A stretch of DNA of 64,000 bases from Blastobasis lacticolella. Taxonomy: Eukaryota; Arthropoda; Insecta; Lepidoptera; Blastobasidae. Under the pieces are notes generated by a model that saw nothing but the letters and a program-made list of their open reading frames with translations, was not told where the DNA came from and made no database searches. Shown here piece by piece: positions 9,946-23,600 of the stretch. The stretch covers positions 18,103,907 through 18,167,906 of the forward strand of contig LR990041.1 in assembly GCA_905147135.1 (NCBI GenBank), given 5' to 3'. The position numbers and the translations under genes are program-made. Every line of letters starts with the position of its first letter. Positions within the stretch are counted from its first letter, which is position 1.

Positions 9946-12900
9946 ATAATATGGCAGGCTATCAGTTAATTCAATTCAATTCCAAATGTAAATTTAATAT
10001 AATAAAACTGTCAATACCAAAAACAATAGTTCAACAAAATGTACGCTATCCTTTATTCCAACTTCAAACCATCATCATTTTCATACCACTCCCCAAAACA
10101 ATGGCGGGATACCTGGCAATGCGCATAATTAATTAGGTCACTATTAGTTTAAAATAGGTAGCTACCATTCAACGGTCGGGCTGGCTGACTAATGGAGGCA
10201 TTTGTCTGTTGGCCACAATCCGCGGGACGCTCTCTGATGGCTGTTATTTGTTCTCATTAAGAGTAAATGCCAACCGTGGTCGGTATTCCGCCATTAGTCA
10301 TCGCTCATCAGCTACCGACTGCGCTGCAGCTTGATTAGATAAATCGCGTCGGCGGCTGATAGCCTAAGGCGCTGTCCGAATTGGCAACGGGTCGCACGAC
10401 GTCAATGACGCCAATATGATCTGTAAGATATCACTCGGGCGTTATTGTACAAAGGTATGCAACATTATCTGAGTGTGGTAGGTATCTGTGTGTAGTGGTA
10501 AGTACTTACCATTAGTTCACTCGCTTTTTATTTGTATGTTTGTCTCCCTCAATGATTCAATGCTGATAATACGTGCAGATCTTTGCCCAGTATGAGGTGT
10601 TGGTTTGAATGAGCACCGCCGCTTTACATACAGCTCGAAAGACTTAAGCTTTAATGTAAATCATAATTAAGACATAATACACAACACCACACTTCATTAC
10701 ACAACTACAAAACACAAATTAAATAAAAATCAAAGGAAGGCACTTAACTATCTTAAACTACACAAATCTAAAGACCTAATCTAAAAATCGATATCCTCAA
10801 AAAAAATGTGTAATTTCGTACCTCTAGAAACTAAAAGTCAATGCAGTAGGTACATTTCGGTGAATATTTCGTAAACCGCAGCGCACTGCGCGCCAGGCAG
10901 AGAAATTTCTGTTCCCGGCTTAACGCTCGCTCCGAACTTAAATTAGAAAATGCGAAATCCATCATCAATATAACGACACGCCATCATATTTTCGCGGGGA
11001 TTTTCACTTCGCCCATTCCTCTTCCTCGTGTTATTTAATTATACCACATTTTTTACTAAATTTCTGACATAAATACTTACAGAAAGTTGTTTTAAATTAA
11101 ATAAAGTATTGACTCGAAATTCACCCAAATATTGGATAATTAACAAACAACGTGTTACATGTCTTTTTTACATGTTTTGCTTATTTTTCTATAAATATTG
11201 TCCAAATTGCACCATTATTATTACACGAATCTTTTGTTGTAGATAAAGTCACGAAAGAATCGCCTCCCTATACGTGTGAGTCGTGAGTCACACTGAATAG
11301 AATTATGCGGGAGCGGATCCTTTTATACAAGATACAATTTCACCACGAAAGTTACGCGGAGAACGTTTTAGAAGAAGGACCCTTAAGGACTTTAAAGTTG
11401 CCTATTATCACCATAAGGTCCGAATAATAACCATACATCCGGGAATAAAATCTATCATTAAACATATCTCATGTTGCCACAGTTCGTTACCCCTAAAATA
11501 TGAGTAGATGTTACGACTTTTAAGGCTTGAGGCTTTTACAGCTAAAATTAGGAAAAGTCTCAAGATTTCGACATACGTGAGGTCTCGAGACCCCAACCCT
11601 AGTTACGTTCTTATAAGAGTTTATAATTACGTAACGCATCTCCTTTTTTTTATTTGGTAAAGCCAAATGTAAGCGAAACCCATCCAAACATGAGAAGGTG
11701 AGAATGGACTGAGCATTTTAGCCATTTCTATGAAGATTACTTTTTGGTAGTTATCTATTTTGTAGCTTGAGTGAGTTCCAATGGAAACAAAATAATTGAA
11801 CGCGATAACGTTAATTATGAATGTCACGCAAATGGAATCATATAACAAGCCGCCAATACCCCTTAACTTCTGTAGGAAAGATACTTGTCGCGTTACGCCC
11901 GGTCAACGATTTGCGTGTAGGTGGTTGTAAATACAGAGTGGATGGAAGCGAAGCGAAATAAAGAATGTAGTGAAGCTGCAAAGCCTTGAGTAAGGAAATT
12001 AAACGTTGAAAAGCTGGAGAAGGTTATATTAAAATTTCACTGATGTTATATAATAAATTAAAAGAAAAAAATAATACTGCTTCGTTATAGACTGTTTCAC
12101 TTTATCGAGTTTATCAACGATTACGAAATAGGGCTTAAGCAGAGCCCTAGGGCGGAGGCTTCGTCTATCGATAAGGTATGTTTTTTGCTTGAAATATCAA
12201 ATGTGAGTGTAGAAAATAAAATAAAATCGAATCAAATTCCTGATATTAGAATTTTAAATGTTTAGTATAAGGATTTTGGAGAATAACTTAGAATTATCAA
12301 CAGAAAGAGATGGTATACCAGAAGGAGGTGATATACCATCGTTACACACTCGACACTCCCTCAAGATCATTATTTTCATTTCCGTGCAACATTTTTTTGT
12401 CGTTTTTGAAAATACATTGTCTGGAAATGTAAATGTATTGGAAACTTACATCATAGATAAATCGCTGTTACGCATTTCTATTTCTAACCTATCCTAGTGA
12501 AGAGGTTGGTGCTGTAGGTACATCTCTGTCGAATATCCTTAAGCTGTATTTAAAGTAATTTTAACCTATCAAAATTATCGTGGGTTTGAAGTGGTGCTTC
12601 AAGGCGAAAGCAAGTTGATTATTGAGCAAGTGGCGTGGCCTTCTGTCAGAGTTCAAGATCCACTTTGGGCATTAAGTGGCATACAAATTGATCTACTTGA
12701 AACAATGACGACGGCGAGATATGATATTGCACACAATGAACAAAACCAAAAGGACAGAAGCCTACTAAGCCTTCAAAATTTGTAAAGTTTTGGAATAAAA
12801 ACATCATAGTACCACACACATAATCAGATATACACGTCAAACTTATATTTGATAGAAATCCATCCGTTTGCGAGCTCTGCCTGGCCATTTTTAAAACACT

Positions 12901-13018
12901 ACAGAAAACTATCTATAACGCCTTTGCGCATTGCGTCGAGAGTTAATCACTTAACCGACAGAAAAGGTCGGATAACCGCTGACCAAATTTACTTAAACTC
13001 TAATATTATTTTAACTAC
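9946..13018. other. no gene or clear repeat seen
   Basis: About 3 kb of AT-rich DNA without a convincing ORF. A small hairpin with GATGGTATA / TATACCATC arms lies at 12309-12340. The dispersed block at 10371-10405 matches the one near 3861. This could be intergenic or intronic. Confidence 0.4.
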
Positions 13019-13205
13019 CGAACTGATTTTAATGAAACAAGCTAAGAACCATCTCGATTAAACTGGCTTTCAGATGGAGAAATCCGCATCAAAATCGGTT
13101 CATACAATCGGGAGCCACGATGCCTCAGACAGACACACAAAGCCATAGATACACACGTCACACTTATAACACCACCCTTTTTTTTTAACCCCTCAGAGCT
13201 TAAAA
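13019..13205 (+). repeat. dispersed repeat ending in CGGGAGC..CGATGCC..ACAGACACAC block
   Basis: It contains AACCATCTCGATTAAACTGG, then AATCCGCATCAAAATCGG, CGGGAGCCACGATGCC and a CA-rich end. A second copy at 20540-20690 shares the order (CCGCATCCAAATTGG, GGGAGCTACGATGCC, AGACGGATACACAAAGCC) and ends in a run of T followed by CGTCGGGGGTCAAAAA. I recognise it as a common lepidopteran repeat type but cannot name its family. Confidence 0.6.
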
Positions 13206-15110
13206 ATGAGGCGAAGGGCTCTTAAAGTTATGATACTAAAAAAGAGTACCCTCTTGATTTGCTCTTAACCTACAATTCCATCTTAATAAGGCACTCGCTA
13301 ATTGTTTTCATAGGCTGCCGTTCGCTCAACTTGCGGCAATTTCTGATAGAGCTAATACCGAGGGCTCGTGAAATAATTGGAAAAGCAACAAGTGCTGAAT
13401 GTTACCTCGAACGGGAGGTAATATTTTTAACAACGCTTCCTTAACAACGGGTAGCCATTGTAGTTAGCTGTCAACTTGTCTTTCAACGCCGGGATTCTGA
13501 GGATAATCGCGTACAATGAAGCAGGTAAAGAGAAACTCCGGGAAAGAAAATACTCGCGGCTCTCCCATCTGACCCACTTTATACCTTTATAATAAAATAG
13601 TAATTGGAGAATGCTTGCTTTAGATTGCATATTATACGCACACTAGCTTATTGTTGTAAATAGGCATGTAATAGTAGTTTATGCAACTGTCATATAAAAG
13701 GGGGTATTAAAACATGAGTGTCTGTTTATAGTTTGACACGAGTGTTTTAATACCTAATTATATGAAGTTGCAAACACTACTTTATCTACACTCATATTTT
13801 CATGTTAAAATATCGTTCCTATAATTTTCTCAACTTTGCTGGAAGTAAGCTGAGAGTCAGTTCTGTTGTATCTACGCGTCGAGGATATCAAGCCGCGGAA
13901 AATTCACTTCACTACTTTCACATTTATCTATTTATTTGCTTCAGACAAGAAAAAACATTCACAAACACAAATTACAACAATTATAAAAAATATTCTGTTT
14001 AGCGGGAAAATAATTACACACAAATTAGAACAGGAAAATTTGAATTTTGAATTTGTCAAACTCATTTAGGTATACAGCCTAGATTTCGCCGTAACTCGGC
14101 GCCCGACAAAAATAAAAAAATAAAAGTGTTGCATAATGATTAAAAAGTTATTTTACGTTCTAGCTGTAATGAAATTAGTATGGGAAATGCTGTATCGAAA
14201 AGTAATTTTTTAAATTTTTTTAGTCTGGCGTGAAAAAAGTGTATCCTTAAACAACTGTTTTCGAATATGAAATTGGAACATTACGCTTTGAGTGTAGATA
14301 AAGTTATTTATATGTTTTATATGTAATTTCAAGAGTTACTTCATTAACCATCTTACACAAAGGCACATATTTGAAACTCACATACAAAATACGATGCGAA
14401 TCTATAACGCATTAGTCTCGTTTTTTCTCATGTCAAATTCTTTATAGATACTGACCATGGTCACGGGTAGACCATGGATTCTGTGATGTAATTAAATTAG
14501 CTAAAAGTGGTTATTTGAAATTGCGTAAATAGAAGACAACGTCTAATGTTACTTGAAAATATTTTAGAAATTCATCCTTAAACACCTACAGGAATAAGCT
14601 AGTAGTCCACATTCGCCTACTCTACAGGGACGGGTTACTTAGATTTGTTTACTGTGCACTGAGGGCGAGCTAGCTGAAAATGAAAAAATTCAATTAGGTA
14701 CCCCAATGTAAGTTATCGATGTATCTACTTTACTCAGTCTGTCGTTGACAACATTTTAGATAAGACAGCTTTGATTAGTTGTTTCTAGTTGTTAAGCGCA
14801 CAGCTCAGTTTGACCAGTAGGCTAATTACATAACGCTGTTGCTAACAATTCTCTGATTTTAATTATTGAAATTGTTCCTATTGCCATTCCGGATCATCGA
14901 TTTCATGGGTTCAGTTATTAACAAAGTTACATTGCGATAAACTGATACTATAAATCGACCATACGTAATCAGATAATTGTTGGCAACGGAGTTACGTAAT
15001 TAGCGTATAGTAGTCGAGCAGAATGCAATCGAGACAAATCCGACGGTTAGTATGACCTCCTCGCCGGTATATCTCACAATAACCGTCGGCTTGGGGCCGA
15101 CAGAGCCTTC
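13206..15110. other. no gene seen
   Basis: AT-rich sequence with short open stretches that show no recognisable domain. Confidence 0.4.
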
Positions 15111-15113
15111 TTA

Positions 15114-15414
15114 GGGCCAACGCTAAAACTCGCGCGCGCCAGCGTGTTTGTTTCGTAAAGCAGCGCTATTCAGTGCGGGTGCGTGCGATGGGTTTTGACA
15201 CGCGTGGCGGGGAGCAGGCGCGGTCGTTTTTTTGCCAAATAATGAATTAGCAAAAAATCCATTATGGCAGTTCGGATCGGAACAACTGTAGTCTGTACAT
15301 TTTGAGGCACAATTGTACTAACCAGCCGGAGCCATGCAGCCGGAGCCCGCAGCGTGCCGCAGGGCCACGTCGGACGTCCGTTCCTTGCACCCGCGCGAAT
15401 TTTAGCGTTGGCCC
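15114..15414. mobile_element. Harbinger-type MITE, 301 bp, TTA target duplication
   Basis: Terminal inverted repeats begin GGGCCAACGCTAAAA; the right end is TTTTAGCGTTGGCCC. The element is flanked on both sides by TTA (15111-15113 and 15415-15417). A 3-bp TWA duplication with GGG-type ends is the signature of PIF/Harbinger. The interior is GC-rich and non-coding, so the element would need a transposase in trans. Confidence 0.8.
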
Positions 15415-15432
15415 TTAGACCTCTTCTCAGTA

Positions 15433-15619
15433 CAGTCGAGTTCATTAATATCTGAGCATTGCCAAGGCTTCAAATATAAATGTACGTGGAAGGGTACTTA
15501 TATATCTGAGCAGATGTGCATATGTTTGATTGATGAATCTGCTCAGATATATAAGTACCCTTCCATGTACATTTATATTTGTGGCCTTGGTAATGCTAAC
15601 ATATTAATGAACTCGACTG
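15433..15619. mobile_element. mariner-type foldback MITE, 187 bp, TA target duplication
   Basis: Nearly the whole element is an inverted repeat. Arms of about 80 bases start CAGTCGAGTTCATTAATAT and meet around a short loop near 15511-15535 (GTGCATATGTTTGATTGATG). TA dinucleotides lie at 15431-15432 and 15620-15621. TA duplication is typical of Tc1/mariner. Arms differ at only a few sites, for example CATTGCCAAGGCTTC against GAGCATTACC on the partner strand. Confidence 0.85.
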
Positions 15620-15621
15620 TA

Positions 15622-17639
15622 AGTGTTACTGGTAGAACAGTACGCCACGTGCGACTAAACACCAAAGCATCAAACAGAATAGAGATAGGAAAATAGAAAG
15701 CAAACGTACAGTGGCATACTGTACATCCTATATACTTATTTATATTCAGCCCTATTCAGCTGAGAGGAATTCTCCTATCTACACATTTGGTAAATTAACG
15801 TATCCCATTTCCAATTGTACGCATTTCATATGAGTGAAAAAAGCTACGTCTTCAGATGTTTTGGACTCTATTCGCTTGTAAATAGGGGCTAGAGTGGGTT
15901 GGACTCGTTATTACGACGACCAGCAACGTTAAGTGCGTCTGTGCAAATTGAGTGGAGTTATGACTTGGCATAAAGATGTGTGGAGCGTACCACCTGCGAG
16001 CGTACCATCCTAATTCTTTAATACTCGTAACTTGGGGGGAAAATATGTTTTTTATTATTGGCCAAGCTTAACCCTGCAACCGTGCTTAAGCTTGCATATA
16101 TGTATGCAAATTATATGATACCTACAAAAAAATTATGTTAAGTATCAAACAGCCGTTGAAATTTGACTGGAAAGATAAATTTGTAGTTTCTGCGTACTGC
16201 CACAATTTATATTGCACAATTCTCAGTTTTGTTCAAACTCTGCAAAACGCGTGTGTAACGCAGTTAAACCGTAAATGTAAAAAAAATTACGTCTGTTTTG
16301 TACGAACTTTCAATCAAACCCACTTGGAAAAACAATTGAATTTCAGTAACCTAAATTTCTATCTCTAACACCACTGAACCGTAACCACTGAATACGTTTA
16401 TAATGCGTTAGACAATATTAATAAAATGCAACAAACTTATGTGACCCTTTCACAGCGTCGCTGTTTTTAAATTCAGAAATTCCGCCAAATAATATTTTAG
16501 TTCCTGTTACCTATATATCCTCTACGGTTGTATTACCTCTTCTTATTTAAAAAATGACGCACATATCGGGCGTATTTCAACTTCTGCAGAACAATAAAGA
16601 GAAAACTGGTGAAAGGAAGCACGAGTGTAGGGAAAGCTTTTGGTGAAAAAGGCAGTACGCAGTTACATCGCGTTACAAATGAACCACAAGTTGTAGTCCA
16701 TAACACGCAGAAACCGTCGATAGCTTACTCCCTTAATGGCCGAAGACGTAAATTAGCATATTGTTCTTTATCCTTTGATGGAGGCACTCGGCTCATTTAA
16801 ATAATGCCTTTTGCCCGTAAAAAACAAGGATCGCATTTTATTTTAAATATGAACGTTCAACTTCATCGTGAACCTTAAACGTTTGGATAAAGTACGACGA
16901 ATAAATTATTTTTATAAGTTTCGAAAGTTGTAGTATAAGAAAAATATATACAATACATCCATTAAAAGTTCCTGTCGTACGACTATACTATAGAATGATC
17001 CGACTTTGGAGTCTTCTGAGCACGATCATATTTCTATCTCAAAAGCCGGCCATTAGTGTTGCAGGTATTGAATAATTACCTATGAAATATTTTCGTTGTA
17101 ACCGGTTTTGCCATTTCCAAGTAATTTAGAAATTTGCTTGTATAAAAAGTACAGTTTCCGTCATTTTCGCCCATCTGTGGGCGGCGTGATCACTTCAGAT
17201 GACCCGCCTACGCGTTTACCTCTCTCTTTTAAGTTAAAACATTCCTAGTAATCTGTTTGGAAAAGAAATTGAAAATACATTAGAAAATTAAATTGAATAT
17301 AGCTTTTTGTCAAGAAGGCAAAAAGCTACCTTCAATCAATTTTGGGGATATTGGGGATAATGGAAGAAATCGTCCTTTGATGATCTTTTGGGAAGAAATG
17401 TTGGTCAAACTGTACATACCTGTACCATGGATTCAATTGCTAGACGTCATGATCACACAAATAAACGTTTATTTTTAACAGCGAAGTGCAGTTTTACATT
17501 TCGTTATCTACTCTTTTTGTAGAGCATTTGCTTTATTCTCTGTGTAAGATTTTCCCTCGTCTTTGGTATTTGCTCCAAAAAGCGGACGCCTCCCCCGTGT
17601 TTTGGGTTTAATAGTTGGAAAAAAGTTCGTGTTCAAGTT
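15622..17639. other. no gene seen
   Basis: AT-rich DNA without recognisable coding domains or clear repeat ends. Confidence 0.4.
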
Positions 17640-18850
17640 ATACTACTTTTTTTTCTCTACTTTTCCCGGTCTTCGGCATCCTCATGTCGCAACGTCGAAT
17701 GTTTTACGATGCTCAAATATGGTACTTCCGTCCCAAAAGCATTTTGAAGACGAGCATTGCCTTCCTGCGGAGACAGTGAACTTTTAAAATTATTAAAAAT
17801 AATCCATTTATGCTACGGACGACGAATTTCAACTGGTGATAAAAACAATTGACACGCGATTTCTTGCCATTTTTTTAAATCAATGATTGAGTTTCTTATA
17901 TTTTAACACAAGATAACATTTGAAATTCAATATTTATGAGAAGCAAGGAGCGCAGAACTTTCAGTGCGCTCTATGTACATACAGGTTTAAGCACCTATTT
18001 TCCATGTATCCCTGGGGCTTACGCAAAACGTGACCAAACCATTGCTTCTTCTATCTTATCCACGATATCTCTTACGCTAAGGCTGCCACGGATATTCGTT
18101 ACGGTACTCATTACGCATTCGATCAACTTGCGTAACGCCACACATCACATTTTCATTTCGTTGGCGTGGAGTTCGCGGACGTGCTTTTTCAGCGAGCACT
18201 CAAAGAAATTTTTGGACGCGGTGACCAAAAACCTTGAACAAATTGGAGCCCTCAAAAGGACTTGATTCGTATATTCTTTGGTCCTAATAACTAAAGAGAA
18301 ATAATTTTGATCAAACGTATACACAAGCATAGTTTAACGAGCCGCTATGGCTCTATATGGCTTATAGTATGTTTTGGCGACGTTCAACTTCCAACTACAG
18401 TTTTTTAGCACTTCCTTCCACGTGTTTACCCCTGTCTTACGTTCCTGCCTAAGCTTGCTCACCAGTGCGATGTCATCAGCTTATTTCATAAGCCAAAGAA
18501 GCGAGTCCAGAACTTAGAGCACAACGCAAAATAAGTAAATAAGGGCTCAGCACTGAACTCTGGTGAACACCTACAGTAACCAGAAAGGGATTAGTATGGC
18601 CTACTATAGTTTTGACGACGGCTTCAGTGTTGGCGTATATGCTCTGGGTAATCTTAATGTACGCCTATCTCATAGCCCACCAAATTACCTCCCGAGGGAC
18701 ACTGTTGAAGGCACCGCTGCAGGTCGAGCAATGCGAAATCCAAAGGTTTATTTCTACTTCAGTGGGATTTCTGGAAGACCCTGCGGGCAAAGATTGGATC
18801 CATGGTGTCGGATAACGTTGTTAAAGTAAGTTGCAGTGATATGATTCGAG
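17640..18850 (-). pseudogene. RTE-type LINE fragment, decayed
   Basis: Read from 18850 downward, the minus strand shows a block resembling the RT palm (GVHQ.SVLSPYLF context near 18560, and a TGATGACATCGC site near 18467 where YADD is expected). C-terminal sequence follows: HVRELHANEMKM near 18145-18190 and a zone matching [20 protein letters not shown] in its plus-strand relative at 26290-26345. Frames are broken many times. The same family occurs at 25795-26585 (plus) and 54885-55285 (minus). RTE elements encode one APE endonuclease-RT protein; the endonuclease is missing here. Confidence 0.65.
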
Positions 18851-18984
18851 GGCGATGGCCTTCGTCTTTTGACGATTGGCACATTGCAGCATATTATTTT
18901 AACTCAAGTGAAGTGTATGAAATCTTAATAGCAACATAAAATTGGCTAACATTACACTGACATAGGCTACTTTATTGCGTAAAG

Positions 18985-19320
18985 CTAACTTTCAGGAAAT
19001 ATTGACACGTTTTGGCTCCGTAGGTCATAATCATAACATGTGTAGGATGCATTGATCAAAAACTTTTTAAGATCGAAAAGATTGACGAAGCTCCCAAACC
19101 CAGTCCAGCTGAAACCGCGTACTGGCCTCTTTCTCGAAGTTTTTTCTCTTAATTGCAATTTTTTTCCTAAATAAATATATTCCTCAACTTCGAGGGCCAT
19201 TTTCTTTGGGACTTTTGCCTTGTCTAAGGTCATTCTGAGACCGCCCGGCTATTATTAGAAAGTAGCATTTCTCGGTCGGACAACTATGTCGTCAGTATAC
19301 TAGAAGTATCGCCGCTAACC
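18985..19320 (-). pseudogene. second RTE-type LINE fragment
   Basis: The minus-strand frame contains MALEVEEYIYLGKKLQL, which corresponds to the LEVVDEYxYLGQ segment downstream of the RT active site in moth RTE elements; compare LEVVDDYTYLGQ at 48498-48533. Upstream, near 19280-19300, a YTDDIVV-like box can be read. Both ends are truncated and the C-terminal part has lost frame. Confidence 0.6.
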
Positions 19321-19451
19321 CTTATAATGCCGGCCATTTTGCATACAATTTTGTTAATTAGGCCGATTAAATTTCAATGCGGCGGATCGAAATTCAATAC
19401 GTTGGCGATAATTTGTCCATGATATTAAATAGAAACTGCATTATTAAATAT

Positions 19452-19695
19452 TCATCTTGGCGTTAATTCCCGGTTATGCTGTCGCGCACGAAGGCGCGGG
19501 ATCCGCTAAGACCATGATCCAGGGTTTGGCAGATCAGGCAATTACAGTGGAGCTACTGCCATCTGACCTCCGTGACTCTGCTACCAAGGATACCTGACCA
19601 GATCGAATCAAGGTTACACATTCAGTTGCCTGAATGTGCAGGATTCATCACGATGTTTTCGTTAGTATTCAACAACAAATTCACTACATAACTCT
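19452..19695 (-). mobile_element. SINE family 1 body, head missing
   Basis: The minus strand matches the 3' two thirds of the SINE at 3098: ATCGTGATGAATCCTGCAC, the ACCTTGATTCGATCTGGTCAGG region, the GGAGGTCAGATGGCAG block, and the final TTAACGCCAAGATG. The tRNA-like head is absent, as expected for 5' truncation. Confidence 0.75.
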
Positions 19696-20539
19696 ACTCA
19701 ACTATAGAGAACTGTATATTTTAGTAAATAATATTTAATCTATCTAAATGTTTACTTTTCTTTTCATAAGTATAAATTTGAAAATTAATTCTAAAAGTAA
19801 TAATAGTAATTTATTACTATTTCCCGAAGTAGACTCGATAACCCCATCATTTCTTTAAATCAAGTATTTGTCATTAATACAACCTGTTACAAAAATGTTC
19901 AGCCTGTTACAAAAATGTTTTATTCAGAAACAAGTTGCATTAAAATATCATCGATTTGACCATCACCCACTATTATATCCGCAAACTGGAACATTTTGTA
20001 ACAGTGACTTTTCTGTTGAGTATTTCAACAGTGAGATCTTCAACCCGTTTGCAAAGATTGGACAATAGCATTATGGCAATTATGGCAATGGTCTCCACTA
20101 AGGATATATTAAATGCATGCGTGTATGTTTACTGTGTAGCTGCCTGAACTAAATAAAATGCTGAACTGAAGGTACTCCGGTCTCTTTGTAAGTAGGTACT
20201 AGAAAATAAGGTAACAACATATCCTGTTATTTAGTTTTTGATACTAGGATCTCGATTCTAGGCAAATAGTATCACAATATGTTTTGCACGCGTTCTGTTC
20301 GACACCCAGTATATTTTGGAGAACAAACAAATCTATTGTAGTGAACAATGGGCTTGTGAAGACTCTAATATTACTCACCTACGTATCCCTTCATTATGGT
20401 GGGGCTTTTGATACAGATCTCGACTCGTAAATTGCTATTGATCGTAGATGTTATTAGGCGATCGTATTTTGTCAGTTTTCCTTAATAAAGTAATCATGAT
20501 TGGGTGAGTAAAATAAAAAAAAACGTATTTTTTTAAATA

Positions 20540-20690
20540 ACCCTCTGCAACTGACGAAAACCGCATCCAAATTGGTCCATCCATTCGGGAGCTACGATGC
20601 CATAGACGGATACACAAAGCCACAGATACACAAATATAAGACCCCCTTTTTTCGTCGGGGGTCAAAAATGTAAAATTGCCCCAAAAGTCG
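20540..20690 (+). repeat. second copy of the CGGGAGCTACGATGCC dispersed repeat
   Basis: Same block order as 13019-13205. The end is better preserved here, with CCCCTTTTTTCGTCGGGGG, a short hairpin that often closes this repeat. Confidence 0.6.
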
Positions 20691-23600
20691 CTTACTAAAA
20701 CAAAGATGCTTCTTAAATTTGTTTATCGGCTCGCACAAAACTAGTTAAGTTAGGCTTGGTTATCAAAATGATTGATTACCATGAGTAGGGAGTACACAAT
20801 AGGCCGGGGATCTATCTTCTGGGGGAGTGTATGATCGATGCGGTGCCCGGACCGACAATAATTATCATAGTCAAGGAGATGGCCCCAATAGCCCTTGTTT
20901 TCGGCAGCCCCTTCTCCCCCTATGCGCCTTTAATGACCCGATGCCTTTGAAAGTGTTGAAAGATATTAACATAATATCATGTTCCGACCTGATAATTATT
21001 TTTGTATCAATAATTTTTATAACGGTTACAATAAAGTTTCTCCCGGTGGCTTCCACATGCGCGGAGATGGACGTTTTCATAATTTCCCGGGTTTCTACAT
21101 ACCACTATTTAGCGACACCATTCCTACTTTCTACCGATCCAGTGTACGCTTACTACATTTGGCTAAATTAAGTCGTCTAAATTCAGAAGCTCATAGAATA
21201 AGGTCAATTTATGAAACACATCTTTTGAAAAGCGGAGCGAAGCGTACATAAATAAGTGATACAAAAATATTCAAAGAGCAACAAACACATTCCACTTTGA
21301 TATGCTCTCACGCTTTTTGCTTCTGAATTTAGCCAGGTGTAATATGAGCATAAGTACGTGTACGTGACTGTTCGATCTTCATGGACTTATTAGGCTAAAC
21401 TATTATATCTTATTCTGTAGAAACGCCTGCAAGCTTTTGCAATTGGTTTGAACTTAGGGTAGCTAAGCGGAGCATGCCCACTTTTTGCAGATGTAGGGCG
21501 ATGACCCTGCGCTTCGTCATGCGGCGACCTTTTCATACATACATAATAACCCCTTTTTCCCATAGGATTACCTTTTTATTCCATTTGAAACTGCAGCACT
21601 TAGCTTGTTACGTAAAACCTGGGGCTTTATTTTTCAATCGCTCGCCTCGATTCGAACGGATTTCAATTACGATTTTCGTCATGAATAATTTAATATTTTT
21701 TAAATCACATTTTCAACACCGAAAGAGTTCAGAAATAGGAAAAATTTGCATCATATTTGTTTCAAACTAAACTCGCGTTCTTTACACATATTATTATCAA
21801 ATCATAAAGGTACGTCGCGTCCAAGTCCCGTCTAATATAATAATAATTTGCATCATGTTTCATAATATCGATATATTCATGCCAGAAATCAAAATTAAAA
21901 ACCGAGGCGAGTGATTTTAAAATAGGAACAAGCCGTATAGACAAACTGATTCGCCAGAGTTTCGTCAGGTTGTCTGCAGGGGGACAACGTGCAGGACAGA
22001 TTGGCTTGGGCCCATAAGATGATGGTTGGCCATTACATAGTTATTTACTTTTAGGTATGATCTTTGATTAAAAATGGGTTCGAGCAAAATAAAATTTGTG
22101 ACCCACCAAGGTGAGCATAGATTTTTGCAAACACAATGTATAATAAAAAGCACCAAATTGTAATAAAAGACAAAGCCTCCTCTAATAGATTCGTTCATCC
22201 AACCGCTTACTTTTACTCCCAGGTATTATACTCGATGAACACAATGGCGAAAATATAAACAGATGAATAGACATCTAAAACAACGGATATTAAGAGCTAT
22301 TTTTGTACAAAACCCAATTTGTGTAAGCGTCACTTAACGCGTTCTCATTTGGCAGCCGGCGTAATGTGGGCAATTATATAACAAAATGGAATAATAAAGT
22401 TCTTGTTTTTGCGCCTCTGTGATGGCGGCGTTTCGTTTATTTAGTGGGATCTCCCGAACGTAAATCATCGCTATGTCCCGTAGCTCAGTTCGTCATTACG
22501 TTCTTTAACTTGAACTTGAGGTACGTTTCACTAATTGTTCTTCAATTCTTAGTGTTTAGTAAATCATGTTATCGTTTAAACGTTGGTACGTATTCAATGG
22601 TGTGCAAAATTTATTTTTTAATGAATTTTTATTGCTGTTTAATCGGAAAACCACAGTTCGCCGCTAGATGGCGTTGTTGTGTCATTTTATACTTTTTATT
22701 TTTTTATTGATCTACTTATGCCTGCAGTACGCTTGTTACGAGGGAAATCACGACAGTCCCGACCTGGTTAAGCGAGTTTGCCGTCTATCGGTTCCCAAGG
22801 TGGTAGGAAGCACACGCGTCTGCGCAGTCACCGATTGATCGAAGTAGAGTATGTAAGAAGTGTTTCGCATTTTAACTCTCCGTTGGTAAAAGCACGCATC
22901 CTGCTTAATAAATTACTGCGTGAGGTACTAGTGAATCTTCATAAAATAATTGTAAAGTTCTCAGAAAAATTTACCTAAGTAATAAGTAGTTTGTATAGCA
23001 GTTGTAATTTATTACCTAATTTGTGCAACGCAATTAGTTTTTAACTGTAATATTGTACAAAGAATGAATAAATATATAAAATTCTTTGTTTTATATTATT
23101 AATATGTGAACATCCATTTCGCGATCAATTTGATATATTTACTAACGGCCAATCGCTTATTACACAAACAAATACAAGACATCGCATTTTATCGTTTAAT
23201 ACAAGAGCGGGCCACTTACCTACTAGTTTGATATTCATGCATTACTGTTTGAAGTAAATTAATAACGATAATTATCTACAATGTGTTAAATGCCTGACCT
23301 CGTGTATGTAATATAGAAATACAAAATGCCGGAGAGACGTGGGAAAATTTAGTAAATCTTGTCACGAAAATTTGAGATATCATAAGCTAATCACCATTAA
23401 CAGCGTCGAATGTTGTAAGATTTACAACACGAAAATTGGAGATATCGTAAAGTGCACCTTTAACAACGGGGATATTTTGTCTGTTCACCGTGTTCCACAC
23501 GCACATAAGAACAATAACAAACCCAAAAATACTATGGTTGAGCTCACTTCGCGCGTAAAAACATTCTTAGCGCGTACCGTTTAGCTGGGAAAGATGGCGA

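Noticed and set aside
15170..15445. Arg/Ala-rich ORF on the minus strand
   Set aside because: It lies mostly inside the Harbinger-type MITE and owes its length to GC-rich non-coding sequence.
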